A DNA stretch of 64,000 nt, taken from contig CANENE010000009.1 in NCBI GenBank assembly GCA_947428835.1, positions 1 to 64,000 on the forward strand. Direction: 5' to 3'. Position numbers and translations under genes: made by a program. The notes below the pieces were generated by a model. That model was not told where the DNA came from, ran no database searches, and saw nothing but the letters and a program-made list of their open reading frames with translations. Source of the stretch: an uncultured bacterium. Its GTDB lineage: Bacteria > Cyanobacteriota > Vampirovibrionia > Gastranaerophilales > Gastranaerophilaceae. Positions 43,495-54,034 of this stretch are shown piece by piece (positions within the stretch are counted from its first letter, which is position 1; each line of letters begins with the position of its first letter).

Positions 43495-44508
43495 TTATAT
43501 CAAAACAAGGTTTTTTGGGCTAGGGTTTATATCAAAAGAAGAATTTATATTTTCTATTGTGATTTCTAAAATTCTTTTTTTGGCTTCAATTGTGTTATAA
43601 GCGTTATGCGGAGTTACTATAACATTATCTAATTCCATCATTTCTTTGACAAAGAGAAACTTCCTTAGGCAATGCAGCTCATAATGCTCTTCCACTTCGC
43701 ATTTTTTAAAATATGCGCATAGTTGTTCTTCACATTCAATAACATCTATTCCGGAGGCCAATATTTCTTTGTTTTTAAGCGCAGCAAAAAGTTCATCCGT
43801 ATTTACAATCTCGCCTCTTGCAGCATTAATTAAAATTGCAGTTTTTTTCATCTTTTTAAATTCTTTTTCGCCGATTAATCCTTTTGTTTCATTTGTCAAG
43901 GGGCAATTGACAGTAACGAAATCTGATTTTTCCAACAGTTCATCCAATTCTACATAATTAGTATTTTCATCGTCTTTGTTGATATCATAAACAATAACAT
44001 TCATATCAAAGCCTTTGGCAATTTTTTGAACTTTTTTACCTATTGCGCCAAGCCCGATTATACCAAGCGTTTTATGGCAAAGCTCCAACCCTTCAATTTC
44101 ATCATATTCAACAACACCATCCAATAAATCCTTTTTAGCAGGAATTATTTTTTTAGCTAAAGCTAAAAGCAGAGAAAAAACATACTCTGCAACGGTAGAA
44201 TTACCATAGTTTCTGGCATTAAATATTTTAATGCCTTTTTGCCTGCAATAATCCAAATCAATATTAGAATAGCCGACACATCTTAGAAAAATATATTTTA
44301 AATTTTCAAAATTCTCTAAAACCTCTTTTGTAAGATAAGAATCCACAAATATACTTAACGCCTGTGCTTCTTTGACAGATGGATCTATATATGTTGCATC
44401 CAACAAAGGAAACTCATAATATATCGCTTCTATATCGGACCTTTCTTTGAACTTTTCTTCAAAAAAAGTTTTTTCATAAGGTTTGGTATTATAAAATATT
44501 ATTTTCAT
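43495..44508 (-). CDS. D-isomer-specific 2-hydroxyacid dehydrogenase
   Basis: The NAD-binding motif GIIGLGAIGKKVQKIAKGF (about 149-167) and the catalytic set INAARGEIVN (Arg), a distal Glu and TPHNAYNT (His) are present. The pattern fits D-lactate dehydrogenase and relatives, which reduce a 2-ketoacid to the D-hydroxyacid. An insertion of about 25 residues, ELHCLRKFLFVKEMMEL, lies before the catalytic His loop. Whether the substrate is pyruvate, giving D-lactate, cannot be told. It lies 54 bases after gyrA. Confidence 0.87.
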   Translation of the reverse strand: MKIIFYNTKPYEKTFFEEKFKERSDIEAIYYEFPLLDATYIDPSVKEAQALSIFVDSYLTKEVLENFENLKYIFLRCVGYSNIDLDYCRQKGIKIFNARNYGNSTVAEYVFSLLLALAKKIIPAKKDLLDGVVEYDEIEGLELCHKTLGIIGLGAIGKKVQKIAKGFDMNVIVYDINKDDENTNYVELDELLEKSDFVTVNCPLTNETKGLIGEKEFKKMKKTAILINAARGEIVNTDELFAALKNKEILASGIDVIECEEQLCAYFKKCEVEEHYELHCLRKFLFVKEMMELDNVIVTPHNAYNTIEAKKRILEITIENINSSFDINPSPKNLVLI

Positions 44509-44562
44509 AAAATTAAAATAATATTAAAATTTTATGAATTTAATTAGCCATATAGTTACATT

Positions 44563-47136
44563 CTATTCTTGCGATTCTATATCGCTTGAAGTTGAAGCAC
44601 TTTCAAAAATGTTTGCCTGCTGAATAGAATTATTAAGTTCTTCTTTCGCCTGTTCAACATTAGACACTTCATCTTCTTCATTCGTATTTACAATTTTATT
44701 GACAGAGACAACAAGATCATTTCCATCAAGTGTTTGAACTCTAACACCTGTAGCAGGTCTTCCCTGACGAGAAATTGCAGAAGCTATAACTCTTGTTACA
44801 ATTCCGTTTGCAGTCACTACCATAATTTCATCTGTTTCTTTAACAATACTTAAATCAACAAGCCTTGAAGCAGATGATTTGAATTTAGTTGCAATAAGTC
44901 CCAAACCGCCTCTGTTTTGAGTTCTAAATTCCGAAATCTTTGAGCGTTTTCCAAAACCGTCTGAAGTTATTACAAGTAAATCTGCATCATAGTCTTTTGG
45001 AACAACATCGCATCCTATAATTTCGTCAGATGTTCTAAGTTTCATCGAATTTACACCTCTTGCGGTTCTACCTAGAGGTCTAAGGTCTTCAATCGGAAAT
45101 CTTATTGCCATACCGCAGCTTGTTCCGATTATTATTTCATCATTACCTTTAGCAAGTTTAACCCAGTTCAATGTATCATTTTCTTCAAGACCGATTGCAA
45201 TCAGTCCATTTTTTCTGATTGATTTAAAGTTATCAAGAGAAATTCTTTTAATATAACCTTTTTTAGTTAGCATTATAAGGTTCATATCTTCTTTAAATTC
45301 GCTAACAGGAACAATTGCTGTTATTTGTTCATCTTGTTCAATAGGAAGAAGATTAATTATAGGAAGACCTTTTGCCTGACGCGAACCTTCAGGAAAATCA
45401 TATACAGATAAACAATATACAAGCCCTTTAGAAGAGAAGAACAATACTTTATCGTGCATCATTGCAGTGAAGAAATGCGCCACATCATCATCCTCTTTGG
45501 TTTTCATGCCGCCTTTTCCGCGTGTTGCACGATTTTGACGGGTGAAACTATCAAGAGAAATTCTTTTAATATAACCTTGACGAGTAATAAATACTGCCAT
45601 TTGGGTGTTAGGTGTCAAATCTTCAACGCTCATTTCGCCTTCTTCGGCTATAATTTGCGTTTTTCTTTCATCACCGTATTTTTCTTTATCTTGCATCAAC
45701 TCTTGCTTAATTAATGCAAGAATTTTATCTCTTGAAGATAATAAATCTTCGTATTCTTCAATTTTCTTTAATAATTCGGCATGTTCATTTCTAATTTTAT
45801 CTTGTTCTAATCCTGTTAAACGTCTTAATTGCATCTCTAAAATTGCATTTGCCTGTTCAACATCCAAACCAAAACGGCTGACAAGACCATTTCTGGCAGC
45901 TTCAGTTGTAGGAGACTTTTTAATCAATTCAATTACTTCATCAAGCGAATTAAGTGCAATCATCAAGCCTTCTAAAATATGAGCTCTTGCTTTCGCTTTT
46001 TTAAGATAGAACATTGTTCTTCTTGTAATTACATCGACTCTGTGTTCAACAAATTCAGATAATACTTCATATAGATTTAATAGTCTTGGCTGTTGGCCGA
46101 CAAGCGCTACCATATTAAAACCAAAACTTGTTGAAAGAGCAGTTTGTTTGTATAAATTATTTCTTACGACATCGGGTTTAGCATCTCTTTTAAGCTCAAT
46201 TACTATCCTCATGCCATCTCTGTCCGATTCATCTCTAAGATCTGAAATGCCTTGAATTTTACCATCTTTAACAAGTTCTGCTATTTTTTTGATTAATTCG
46301 GCTTTATTAACCTGATATGGAATTTCAGTAACTACAATTGCATTTCTTCCCTGACGGCCGCCACCTCCCTGGAGTTCTTCAATAGATGAAACGGCCTTCA
46401 TTTTAATTGAACCTCTGCCTGTTTCATAGGCTTTTTTGATTTCAGATGTGCCAACTATTGTTGCAGCAGTCGGGAAATCCGGCCCTTTAATATATTGCAT
46501 AAGCCCGTCTGTTGTAATTTCAGGGTTATCAATGAGCGCGATTAAGCCATCTACCACTTCATCAAGATTGTGAGGCGGAATATTTGTTGCCATACCAACG
46601 GCAATACCTGATGTTCCGTTTAACAATAACATCGGAAGCCTTGTAGGAAGCACTGAAGGCTCTTCAAGTGAACCATCAAAATTTGGAACAAAATTAACTG
46701 TTTCGCAGTCGATATCCGCAAGCATTGCAGTTGTAATTTTGTGCATTCTTGCTTCCGTGTAACGCATTGCAGCGGCACCGTCACCATCGACTGAACCAAA
46801 ATTTCCATGACCATCTACAGTTAAATACCTGGTTGAAAAATCTTGTGCCATACGAACAAGCGCTTCGTAAACGGAGCTGTCGCCGTGGGGATGATATTTA
46901 CCAAGAACCTCCCCAACTATACGGGCACACTTTTTAAAAGGTTTATCAGGCGTCATGCCAAGCTCATTCATAGCAAAAAGAATACGCCTGTGGACAGGTT
47001 TTAAGCCATCTCTTACATCAGGCAATGCACGACCCACAATAACACTCATTGCATAGTCGATATAGCATCTTTTCATCTCTTCTCTAATATTAACAGGAAC
47101 AATTTTTCCATCATCAAATAAGCTTGTCTGAGCCAA
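44563..47136 (-). CDS. gyrA: DNA gyrase subunit A
   Basis: The breakage-reunion domain has the catalytic Tyr in [10 protein letters not shown] (about 118-127), plus [13 protein letters not shown] and [14 protein letters not shown]. The C-terminal half is a six-bladed DNA-wrapping propeller. The diagnostic GyrA box here is [10 protein letters not shown] rather than QRRGGKG. From memory this form is common in Cyanobacteria. The last 50 residues are acidic and variable. GyrA with GyrB introduces negative supercoils; gyrB is not in view. At 857 residues the length fits GyrA better than ParC. Confidence 0.93.
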   Translation of the reverse strand: MAQTSLFDDGKIVPVNIREEMKRCYIDYAMSVIVGRALPDVRDGLKPVHRRILFAMNELGMTPDKPFKKCARIVGEVLGKYHPHGDSSVYEALVRMAQDFSTRYLTVDGHGNFGSVDGDGAAAMRYTEARMHKITTAMLADIDCETVNFVPNFDGSLEEPSVLPTRLPMLLLNGTSGIAVGMATNIPPHNLDEVVDGLIALIDNPEITTDGLMQYIKGPDFPTAATIVGTSEIKKAYETGRGSIKMKAVSSIEELQGGGGRQGRNAIVVTEIPYQVNKAELIKKIAELVKDGKIQGISDLRDESDRDGMRIVIELKRDAKPDVVRNNLYKQTALSTSFGFNMVALVGQQPRLLNLYEVLSEFVEHRVDVITRRTMFYLKKAKARAHILEGLMIALNSLDEVIELIKKSPTTEAARNGLVSRFGLDVEQANAILEMQLRRLTGLEQDKIRNEHAELLKKIEEYEDLLSSRDKILALIKQELMQDKEKYGDERKTQIIAEEGEMSVEDLTPNTQMAVFITRQGYIKRISLDSFTRQNRATRGKGGMKTKEDDDVAHFFTAMMHDKVLFFSSKGLVYCLSVYDFPEGSRQAKGLPIINLLPIEQDEQITAIVPVSEFKEDMNLIMLTKKGYIKRISLDNFKSIRKNGLIAIGLEENDTLNWVKLAKGNDEIIIGTSCGMAIRFPIEDLRPLGRTARGVNSMKLRTSDEIIGCDVVPKDYDADLLVITSDGFGKRSKISEFRTQNRGGLGLIATKFKSSASRLVDLSIVKETDEIMVVTANGIVTRVIASAISRQGRPATGVRVQTLDGNDLVVSVNKIVNTNEEDEVSNVEQAKEELNNSIQQANIFESASTSSDIESQE

Positions 47137-47261
47137 AATATAAACTCCTTATAGTCTAGAATAATTATATTATACCCAAAACAAACCAATAAAGCAAAAG
47201 TATTATTTAACTTGTTTTTAATCAAATTTCAATATATTATTATAAAAAAGGAGTATATGAA

Positions 47262-48500
47262 ATGGGCGTTTGGCCGACACAATATTTTCACACCCCACAT
47301 TCGGATAATTCGCTTGAACAAATTTGGGATGATATAGATAACTGGAGTTTTGAAGATGATTACAACAGGGAAGACCATCATAATGCTATTTATATGATTG
47401 TGCCTTTTCCGCCAATGGAATTAAATGGCAAATTTTTAAAAGGGATGTTTTTTTCCCAAGCGTGTGATACTCTTTTGGCAAAATTTCCAAATTTAAAAAA
47501 AATGTTCAATGTTGTTGCACACACTATGTTTTCAAGCTATTCGCACTGTGATGGTGCCGATATTTGTTTTGCCTGCTATAAAAATGAAGCAAGGGAACAA
47601 TACTTTAGGAAAAAATATCCCCACAAAAGCCATATCGCACTTGTGCCACTACAGCCGGCCGATTATACAAATGAATATTATATAGGGCCAACCCTTAACA
47701 CGCCCAAAAAAATCGACGTAATATGTATATCAACTGCATATCCTGTCAAAAACCTGCCTATGCTTGCAAAAGCACTAAAAGCATATGAATCAAAATACAA
47801 TAAAATATTAAAATGCACAGTAGCCATAGGAAATAGGGACGCAGTCAAGCTTGAAGACGGAACAATGGACTATTCAAAAGTCCGTTGGGATGCAAAAGCC
47901 GAGCTTGAAGAAATTGATGAAATATTAATAAATACTGAAAAATATATTGATTTTCACCCTTACATTGAATATAAAGATATTGCAAGATACTACTCGTCTT
48001 CAAGATGCGCTGTTTTAACTTCTCTTATGGAAGGAAAAAACAGATTTATAAATGAAGCAATGAGCTGCAACGTCCCTGTAGTTGTATTTAAAGACCACAA
48101 TAAATATGCCCGTGGCGACTACCCTGTATTTTTTGGAAATTCCGGAGAATATGCTCCCGAATTTACCCCCGAAAGCCTTGCTGACACTATTCACAAGGTC
48201 TTAACAAATCAAGATAAATATGAACCAAGAAAAAACTACCTGATGCATTCAGGAAGAAGAAATTTTGTAAACACACTTGTAAATGCTCTTCCATACTATA
48301 AAGAAAATATTCCTGATTATAGTGAAGAGGGGGGGGTTCAAAATAATTTATGGATTGATATGGCAGTACAAGCAAGCTATGGAATAAGTTTTCACGATTT
48401 TCTTTACGATAAAAAAACCAATCTAACCTGGGTTACGGGTCTTGATAGAATTTCAGATGCCATAGATTATTACACTTCATTATTTGGTAAATATATTTAG
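47262..48500 (+). CDS. Glycosyltransferase (GT-B fold) with an internal G8 tract
   Basis: A 412-residue protein with a GT4-like C-terminal half: ISTAYPVKNLPMLAKAL, then the donor-binding end with YYSSSRCAVLTSLMEGKNRFINEAMSCNVPVVVF (about 250-285), including the Glu-rich loop. No membrane segment is seen. The run of eight G at 48329-48336 lies at codons 356-359, and gain or loss of one G would change the last 55 residues. AAGGAG lies 8 bases before the start. wecB follows after 11 bases, so both probably serve a surface polysaccharide or glycoprotein. Confidence 0.8.
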   Translation: MGVWPTQYFHTPHSDNSLEQIWDDIDNWSFEDDYNREDHHNAIYMIVPFPPMELNGKFLKGMFFSQACDTLLAKFPNLKKMFNVVAHTMFSSYSHCDGADICFACYKNEAREQYFRKKYPHKSHIALVPLQPADYTNEYYIGPTLNTPKKIDVICISTAYPVKNLPMLAKALKAYESKYNKILKCTVAIGNRDAVKLEDGTMDYSKVRWDAKAELEEIDEILINTEKYIDFHPYIEYKDIARYYSSSRCAVLTSLMEGKNRFINEAMSCNVPVVVFKDHNKYARGDYPVFFGNSGEYAPEFTPESLADTIHKVLTNQDKYEPRKNYLMHSGRRNFVNTLVNALPYYKENIPDYSEEGGVQNNLWIDMAVQASYGISFHDFLYDKKTNLTWVTGLDRISDAIDYYTSLFGKYI

Positions 48501-48511
48501 GTAGAATTTTT

Positions 48512-49627
48512 ATGTCGAATAAAAAAATAAAAACATTACTTGTATTTGGAACAAGACCTGAAGCAATTAAAATGTGCCCTTTAGTTCAAAAGCTCCAAAA
48601 AAATCCGAAATTTGATGCTAAAGTATTGGTTACCGCCCAGCACAGACAAATGCTTGATAGCGTTTTAAAGCTTTTTGACATTGTTCCTGATTACGACCTA
48701 AATTTGATGAAACCAAACCAAAATCTATGGGAGCTTTCAAGTAATATTCTTCTTGGAACAAAAGAAATATTTGACACGGCAAAACCCGATTTAGTCCTTG
48801 TCCATGGAGACACAACAACAGCAGGATTGAGTGCTTTATCTGCTTTTTATTCAAGAATTAAAATAGGTCACGTTGAAGCAGGACTTAGAACATTTGACAA
48901 AGATTACCCTTTCCCTGAAGAAATAAACAGAGTCCTTGTAGATTCAATTTCCGATTTAATGTTTTGTCCAACCGATAAAGCAAAAGAAAATATTGAAAAA
49001 TCGGGAATTTCAAAAGGCATCTATAAAACAGGAAACACTGTAATTGATGCTCTTTTATATGTTGTAAATAATAAAGAAGCAAATCTTGATTTTATAGGCT
49101 TAGACCCAAATTTAAAAACTATTCTTCTAACTTCCCATCGAAGAGAAAATTTTGGAAAGCCCTTGGAAGAAATATGTCGGGCAATAAAAGAACTTATACA
49201 AAAAAACAAAGATATTCAGGTAGTTTATCCGATGCATCTTAACCCAAATGTTAGAAATACAGTAAAGCCGATACTTGAAGGAATAGAAAGAATAAAACTT
49301 ATTGAGCCTTTGGATTATGCTCCGTTTTGTTCTTTGATGAAAAAATCCCATATAATCCTCACTGATTCAGGAGGTGTCCAGGAAGAAGCACCTTCGCTTG
49401 GTGTTCCTGTTCTTGTTTTAAGAGATGAAACAGAGCGCCCCGAAGCTATTGAATATGGAGGAGTGAAATTAGTTGGAGCTCATAGAGAAAAGATTGTTTC
49501 AAGCGTTCAACATCTGATTGATGACAATGAAGCTTACCAAAAAATGTCTAAAGCGGTAAACCCTTATGGTGACGGTATAGCCTGCGATTATATTGAAAAA
49601 ATAATTGAAAATTATTATTCTGTCTAA
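48512..49627 (+). CDS. wecB: UDP-N-acetylglucosamine 2-epimerase
   Basis: A 371-residue, non-hydrolysing type enzyme. It shows FGTRPEAIKM (9-20 region), HGDTTTAG, GHVEAGLRT, PEEINR, TSHRRENFG and DSGGVQEEAPSLGVPVLVLRDETERPE, all hallmarks of WecB/MnaA. It interconverts UDP-GlcNAc and UDP-ManNAc, a precursor for surface polysaccharides. It is co-transcribed with the glycosyltransferase gene upstream. Confidence 0.94.
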   Translation: MSNKKIKTLLVFGTRPEAIKMCPLVQKLQKNPKFDAKVLVTAQHRQMLDSVLKLFDIVPDYDLNLMKPNQNLWELSSNILLGTKEIFDTAKPDLVLVHGDTTTAGLSALSAFYSRIKIGHVEAGLRTFDKDYPFPEEINRVLVDSISDLMFCPTDKAKENIEKSGISKGIYKTGNTVIDALLYVVNNKEANLDFIGLDPNLKTILLTSHRRENFGKPLEEICRAIKELIQKNKDIQVVYPMHLNPNVRNTVKPILEGIERIKLIEPLDYAPFCSLMKKSHIILTDSGGVQEEAPSLGVPVLVLRDETERPEAIEYGGVKLVGAHREKIVSSVQHLIDDNEAYQKMSKAVNPYGDGIACDYIEKIIENYYSV

Positions 49628-49629
49628 AA

Positions 49630-50373
49630 TTATATTTCAAATTTTGGAGCTTTAGAACACACTTCACAAGTAAAGCTTTTTGTATAACAAAGCTGCTTTG
49701 TCTCTGTTTCAAATCCATCAAAAGTTAAAAGCTTATTATACAAAGGAACTCCTCGTTTTGTAACTATCTTTAAGACTTCAAGCGCTTGCATAGACGAAAT
49801 TGTATTTACTATAGGAGATAGAGAAGCAAATACTTCTTTATCATTAACCATAGGTTTTTCCATAATACAAGCCAAACAACCTGTTTTTTCAGGATTAATT
49901 GTTGTGATTTGTCCCTTAAACCCTTGAACTGCACCATGAATTAGAATTTTATTGTGGCGAATTGCAATTTCATTTAAAAAATATTTGCTGTCGTAAGAAT
50001 CAAAACAATCGACAATAATATCATAACCTTGAATAATTCTTAAATAATTATTTTCATTCAGACGGACTTTTTCAATATCCACTTTTATATCGGGATTAAA
50101 TTCACTTACCCAGTCTTTTGCAGACATTACCTTTGCACGGTTTATACTTCTGTATTTATGTATAATTTGTCTGTTGAAATTGCTTTCTTCAATTATATCT
50201 CCATCAATTATTTTAAGTTCGCCGACACCAAGCGCAGACAAGCTCATAATAACACCGGAACCTAAGCCTCCTGCTCCCATAATAAGAATTTTAGCATTCA
50301 TTAATTTATCTTGTTCTTCAAGACTTAGTCCTTGTTGTGCCAAATTTCTTATATATCTTGTCGCTTTTGCCAT
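49630..50373 (-). CDS. ThiF/MoeB/HesA-type adenylyltransferase
   Basis: The ATP-binding motif GAGGLGSGVIMSLSALGVG (about 33-51) is followed by DGDIIEESNFNRQ and a zinc site formed by CLAC and CEVC. This E1-like enzyme activates the C-terminus of a small ubiquitin-like sulphur carrier (ThiS or MoaD) by adenylation. No sulphur carrier is next to it, so thiamine and molybdopterin roles are both open. It converges on wecB with 2 bases between stops. Confidence 0.86.
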   Translation of the reverse strand: MAKATRYIRNLAQQGLSLEEQDKLMNAKILIMGAGGLGSGVIMSLSALGVGELKIIDGDIIEESNFNRQIIHKYRSINRAKVMSAKDWVSEFNPDIKVDIEKVRLNENNYLRIIQGYDIIVDCFDSYDSKYFLNEIAIRHNKILIHGAVQGFKGQITTINPEKTGCLACIMEKPMVNDKEVFASLSPIVNTISSMQALEVLKIVTKRGVPLYNKLLTFDGFETETKQLCYTKSFTCEVCSKAPKFEI

Positions 50374-50435
50374 AATCTTTGTTCTTCCTTAAAACTTTCT
50401 TTTTTATAGCACAATTTACTAATTAATACAATTTT

Positions 50436-51287
50436 TTATAGAAGCATTAAGACTTCACGGACTAATTTGCAAGCTGTCGCAGTACTTGTTTTTGTAATAT
50501 CAATATCAGGAGCAAGTTCCATAATATCAGCTCCTATTATATTAAATTGTTTTAAATATTTAAGCCAGCATATAAGTTCATTGTAACTGAAACCGCCGGC
50601 TTCGGGGGTTCCGACTCCGCTCATTAAAGAAGGATCTAATACATCTAAATCTATTGTTAAAAATATATTTTTATCTTTAAATTTATCTAATTGCTCTTTT
50701 TTATAAAGAATTGTGTTATGGGTTTTAGCCAGTTCAAATTCTTCTTTTTCGCCGCTTCTAAGACCAATTTGTGCTATATTTTCAAAACCTGTTAATTGGG
50801 CTATCTGCCACATGACGCCACTATGGGTCAAGGTTTCGCCTAAATACTGATTTCTCAAATCAGTATGAGCATCAAACTGAATAACTGCAACATTATCATA
50901 TTTTTTTAATACAGATTTAACACTTGCAAGCGTTATAAGATGTTCTCCGCCAAGGGCGAGCAGTTTTTTATTGTTATTATAAATAAAATCGACATTTTCT
51001 TCGGTTATTTCAAGAGCCTTTTTGGCATTTCCAAAAGGATATTCCAAATCCCCGATATCATAGAATTTGACCTGCTCCATTTCCATATCAAATATAGGTG
51101 AATAAGTCTCAATTCCGATACTTTCAAGCCTCATTGCCTGAGGGCCGAAGCGCGTACCTGCTCTATTTGAACAAGTGCAATCATAAGGCATTCCAAGCAA
51201 AACTATCCTTGAGCTTTCAAAATCATCGTTTGCACCTATAAAATCTTTAGATAAAAAAGGCCCTGGAGCCATAAAGTCTTTTTTCAT
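50436..51287 (-). CDS. speB: Agmatinase / ureohydrolase
   Basis: The Mn-binding motifs are all present: GGEHLITL, FDAHTDLR, and TIDLDVLDPSL followed by GVGTPEAGGFS. Ureohydrolases remove urea from agmatine or arginine; the TPEAGG form is usual for agmatinases and their putrescine route. Length 283 fits. The start codon overlaps the stop of the isomerase gene as TAATG, so translation is coupled. No arginine decarboxylase is in view, so the substrate is inferred. Confidence 0.87.
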   Translation of the reverse strand: MKKDFMAPGPFLSKDFIGANDDFESSRIVLLGMPYDCTCSNRAGTRFGPQAMRLESIGIETYSPIFDMEMEQVKFYDIGDLEYPFGNAKKALEITEENVDFIYNNNKKLLALGGEHLITLASVKSVLKKYDNVAVIQFDAHTDLRNQYLGETLTHSGVMWQIAQLTGFENIAQIGLRSGEKEEFELAKTHNTILYKKEQLDKFKDKNIFLTIDLDVLDPSLMSGVGTPEAGGFSYNELICWLKYLKQFNIIGADIMELAPDIDITKTSTATACKLVREVLMLL

Positions 51288-52681
51288 TAATTTTCCTCAA
51301 AAGCAGTGCTTTTTTCTAAAAGCTCTCTTGCAGATTCTTCATAGCCCAATCTTCCCATTAGGCCATAGGTATAGTTTTGGGTTTGTTCTACTCCGGGTTG
51401 GTTAAATGCATCTATATTATAAAGTTCTCCCAGAATTGCAACTTCAACTTCAAACATATAAAACAGCTGCGCCAAATAATATTCGTTGATTTTTGGCAAA
51501 GTTATTGTCAAATTGGGACGGTTATTATTGGTCAAAGATGCTGCTGTTGCATCTGCTTCAGCATTTATTAGTTTGTTGATTGTTTTGCCGCCTAAGTAAT
51601 TTAGCCCTGTGTATTCAAAAATATTTGGAATTTCAACGCTGTTTTCAAATTCTTTGACTCTTATAAATGTAATAACTTTATCGTTTTTGCCTTCGTTGTA
51701 AAGTTGAATTTGACTGTGCTGGTCTGTTGCACCAAGCGCTTTAATTGGGGTCGGACCGTTATTTATTTTGTTTCCTTCTCTATCAAGTTCTTTTCCAAGT
51801 GATTCTGCCCAAAGCTGTGCATACCAATCGCCAAGATATTTTAATCTGGATGAATACGGCATGATAACTGAAATATATTTGTGTTTTTCAATATCTAAAA
51901 GGTAGTGAATGAGTGCATTTTGTGCTGCAATATTTAATTTGATATCGGTATTTTTAAGGGATAAATCCATAATTTTTATACCCTTAATAATTTCATCTAT
52001 ATCAAGCCCGACAAGTGCCAATGGAACCAGCCCAACTGCTGAAAAAACACTGAATCTACCTTGTACATCGTCAGGTACAACAAATGTTTTATAGCCTTCT
52101 TCATTTGCAAGTTGTCTTAAAATTCCTGTTTGTTTGTCTGTTGTTGCAACAATATTTTTCCTGTAGTCATCACCAAGTTCTTGATAGAGCCTGTCTTTAA
52201 TTACCATAAACTGACTCATAGTTTCTATCGTTGAGCCTGATTTGGTTATAACATTTACAAGCGTCTTTTTCAGATCCAAAACATCTAAAAGCCCTTTTAT
52301 TTCATCAGGGTCAATATTGTCTAAAAAGAATATTTTTGGAAAATTATCTCTTTGTTCTTTTGAAAGCAAATTCCAATAGGGTTTTAAAAGCGCATTGGCA
52401 AGAGCTTTTGCTCCAAATATGGAGCCTCCTATTCCAAGCACTAACACATTATCAAATCTGCCATCAACCATAGCGGCAAATTCTTTAACATACCAAACGG
52501 TTTCTTCATTGTAGCCTAAATTCATCCATTGAAGAAAACTTCCGGGTTTGTCTTTATTCATATTAAGCTTTGTAATAATTTCTTGAATTTTTGGAGCATA
52601 TTCGCTGAATTTTTGTTCAATATCCAACCCTGCGTCACTCGTTATTTTATTTGAAATATTAACGTAATCAAGCCTTATCAT
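51287..52681 (-). CDS. pgi: Glucose-6-phosphate isomerase, first copy
   Basis: A 464-residue SIS-fold enzyme with GIGGSIFGAKAL, TKSGSTIETMSQ, VQGRFSVFSAVGL, WAESLGKE and GATDQHSQIQ. These are the usual phosphate- and ring-binding sites of PGI. By eye, the lysine of the closing motif (usually QPGVE plus a Lys a few residues on) is replaced: NQPGVEQTQNY. It interconverts glucose-6- and fructose-6-phosphate. Translation is coupled to speB. A second, shorter homologue lies at 57826. Confidence 0.9.
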   Translation of the reverse strand: MIRLDYVNISNKITSDAGLDIEQKFSEYAPKIQEIITKLNMNKDKPGSFLQWMNLGYNEETVWYVKEFAAMVDGRFDNVLVLGIGGSIFGAKALANALLKPYWNLLSKEQRDNFPKIFFLDNIDPDEIKGLLDVLDLKKTLVNVITKSGSTIETMSQFMVIKDRLYQELGDDYRKNIVATTDKQTGILRQLANEEGYKTFVVPDDVQGRFSVFSAVGLVPLALVGLDIDEIIKGIKIMDLSLKNTDIKLNIAAQNALIHYLLDIEKHKYISVIMPYSSRLKYLGDWYAQLWAESLGKELDREGNKINNGPTPIKALGATDQHSQIQLYNEGKNDKVITFIRVKEFENSVEIPNIFEYTGLNYLGGKTINKLINAEADATAASLTNNNRPNLTITLPKINEYYLAQLFYMFEVEVAILGELYNIDAFNQPGVEQTQNYTYGLMGRLGYEESARELLEKSTAFEEN

Positions 52682-52762
52682 TAACTTTTAAACCTTAGAA
52701 TAATTCAGACAATTTTATTTTAACTTGCTAATAATTTTGCGTAAAGCCCTCAAAGGAATTAA

Positions 52763-54034
52763 TCACATTTCAATAAATTTCTTAATCCAGTCAAGCACTT
52801 CTTGAACTTCATAAGGTTTTGGAAGATAAAGATCAGCTCCTGCTTTTAAAATTTCGCTTTTATTGAGATAAGAAGATGAAAAAATCAATTTTATTCCATC
52901 ATCAGATATCTTTTTTGCAATTTCAAGACAATTATCATCACTTGCCCAATCAAGAAGAACAACTTTAGGCCTGCAGGTTTCATAAATTTTATTAAATTCA
53001 GAAATATTACTTACAGTTGTTATTTTAATTCCATCTAATTCGCAGATATTTTTTAAAAGATATGCAAGAGAGCTATCCGGCTCAAAAACAATTACTTCTT
53101 TGTTTTCACAGTAATTTGAAACCTCGCCTTTTAATTTCATCCTATCTATCACATAGCTTGAAACATCACTGTTACAAAGTTTTATTGTGCTTCTTAGTGA
53201 ATTTAAAATGTCTTTGTATGAGCTGAATTTATTTTTTTCACAAGAAGCTATATTCAATTTCATCAAACCCTGTTTAATTTCGCAAATTCCATCACTTGAA
53301 CATATCGTAAAATTATCATTAAATTCGTTTGTTGAATAGAATTTATTTAAGATATTATCAAAGCCAAAAGTCAAAAAGCTTGCAATTTTTTCAGCTTTAA
53401 TAGTCTGCGTAATTAATATAAAATCATTTTCATCAATATGCCCGCAATAATCATCCGGCGCAAGAATTGAACTTATTATGGCACCCAGTGTCTGAAGCAC
53501 TTTTTCATAGGCAATTTCACCATATATTTTTTGATATAATTCAATTCCTTTTATTTTTATTAAAAGATAGGAAATATCATCATCTGCTTTTAAAGATTTA
53601 TCAATTGCTTTTAGGGTGATATTTTTATTTAAAAACCTTGTTGTCGGATTAATTGAGCTTTCAAGATATCTTCTTATATGAGCCTTAAAGCGCATTTGGA
53701 ATTCCGATTTTGAAATAGCATCTTCAAGATAATCGTCCGCTCCCATTTCAAGCGTTTTCAATTTGTCTTCAAGGTCATCTGATTTTGATATTGCAATAAT
53801 AATAGGGTGATTATTATAAGTTAAAACCCTGATTTTTTGCACAAAATCACTTAATTTTTCTTTTATGGTATCAGAAATTATAATAAATTCTATATTTTCT
53901 TTTTGAATAATCGAAAGTGCCAAAGAAAGATTATCTGTGTATTGGACATTTTGTCCTAAGGCTTCAATTAGTTTCTTATATTTAATTGAAAGCTCTTTTC
54001 TTGTGCTTATTATGAGGCTATTTGTTTTATACAT
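52763..54034 (-). CDS. Response regulator with two REC-like domains around a degenerate GGDEF
   Basis: From the start at 54034 (AAAAGGAAATTTG upstream) the product has 423 residues. Residues 1-125 resemble a receiver domain. Residues 150-300 resemble a GGDEF domain, but the signature reads HIDENDF in place of GGDEF, so cyclase activity is unlikely. Residues 310-423 form a second receiver with Asp in KVVLLDWAS and Lys in LPKPYE. It lies after the histidine kinase gene and overlaps its end by 8 bases. The first receiver has no clear phosphoacceptor. Confidence 0.78.
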   Translation of the reverse strand: MYKTNSLIISTRKELSIKYKKLIEALGQNVQYTDNLSLALSIIQKENIEFIIISDTIKEKLSDFVQKIRVLTYNNHPIIIAISKSDDLEDKLKTLEMGADDYLEDAISKSEFQMRFKAHIRRYLESSINPTTRFLNKNITLKAIDKSLKADDDISYLLIKIKGIELYQKIYGEIAYEKVLQTLGAIISSILAPDDYCGHIDENDFILITQTIKAEKIASFLTFGFDNILNKFYSTNEFNDNFTICSSDGICEIKQGLMKLNIASCEKNKFSSYKDILNSLRSTIKLCNSDVSSYVIDRMKLKGEVSNYCENKEVIVFEPDSSLAYLLKNICELDGIKITTVSNISEFNKIYETCRPKVVLLDWASDDNCLEIAKKISDDGIKLIFSSSYLNKSEILKAGADLYLPKPYEVQEVLDWIKKFIEM

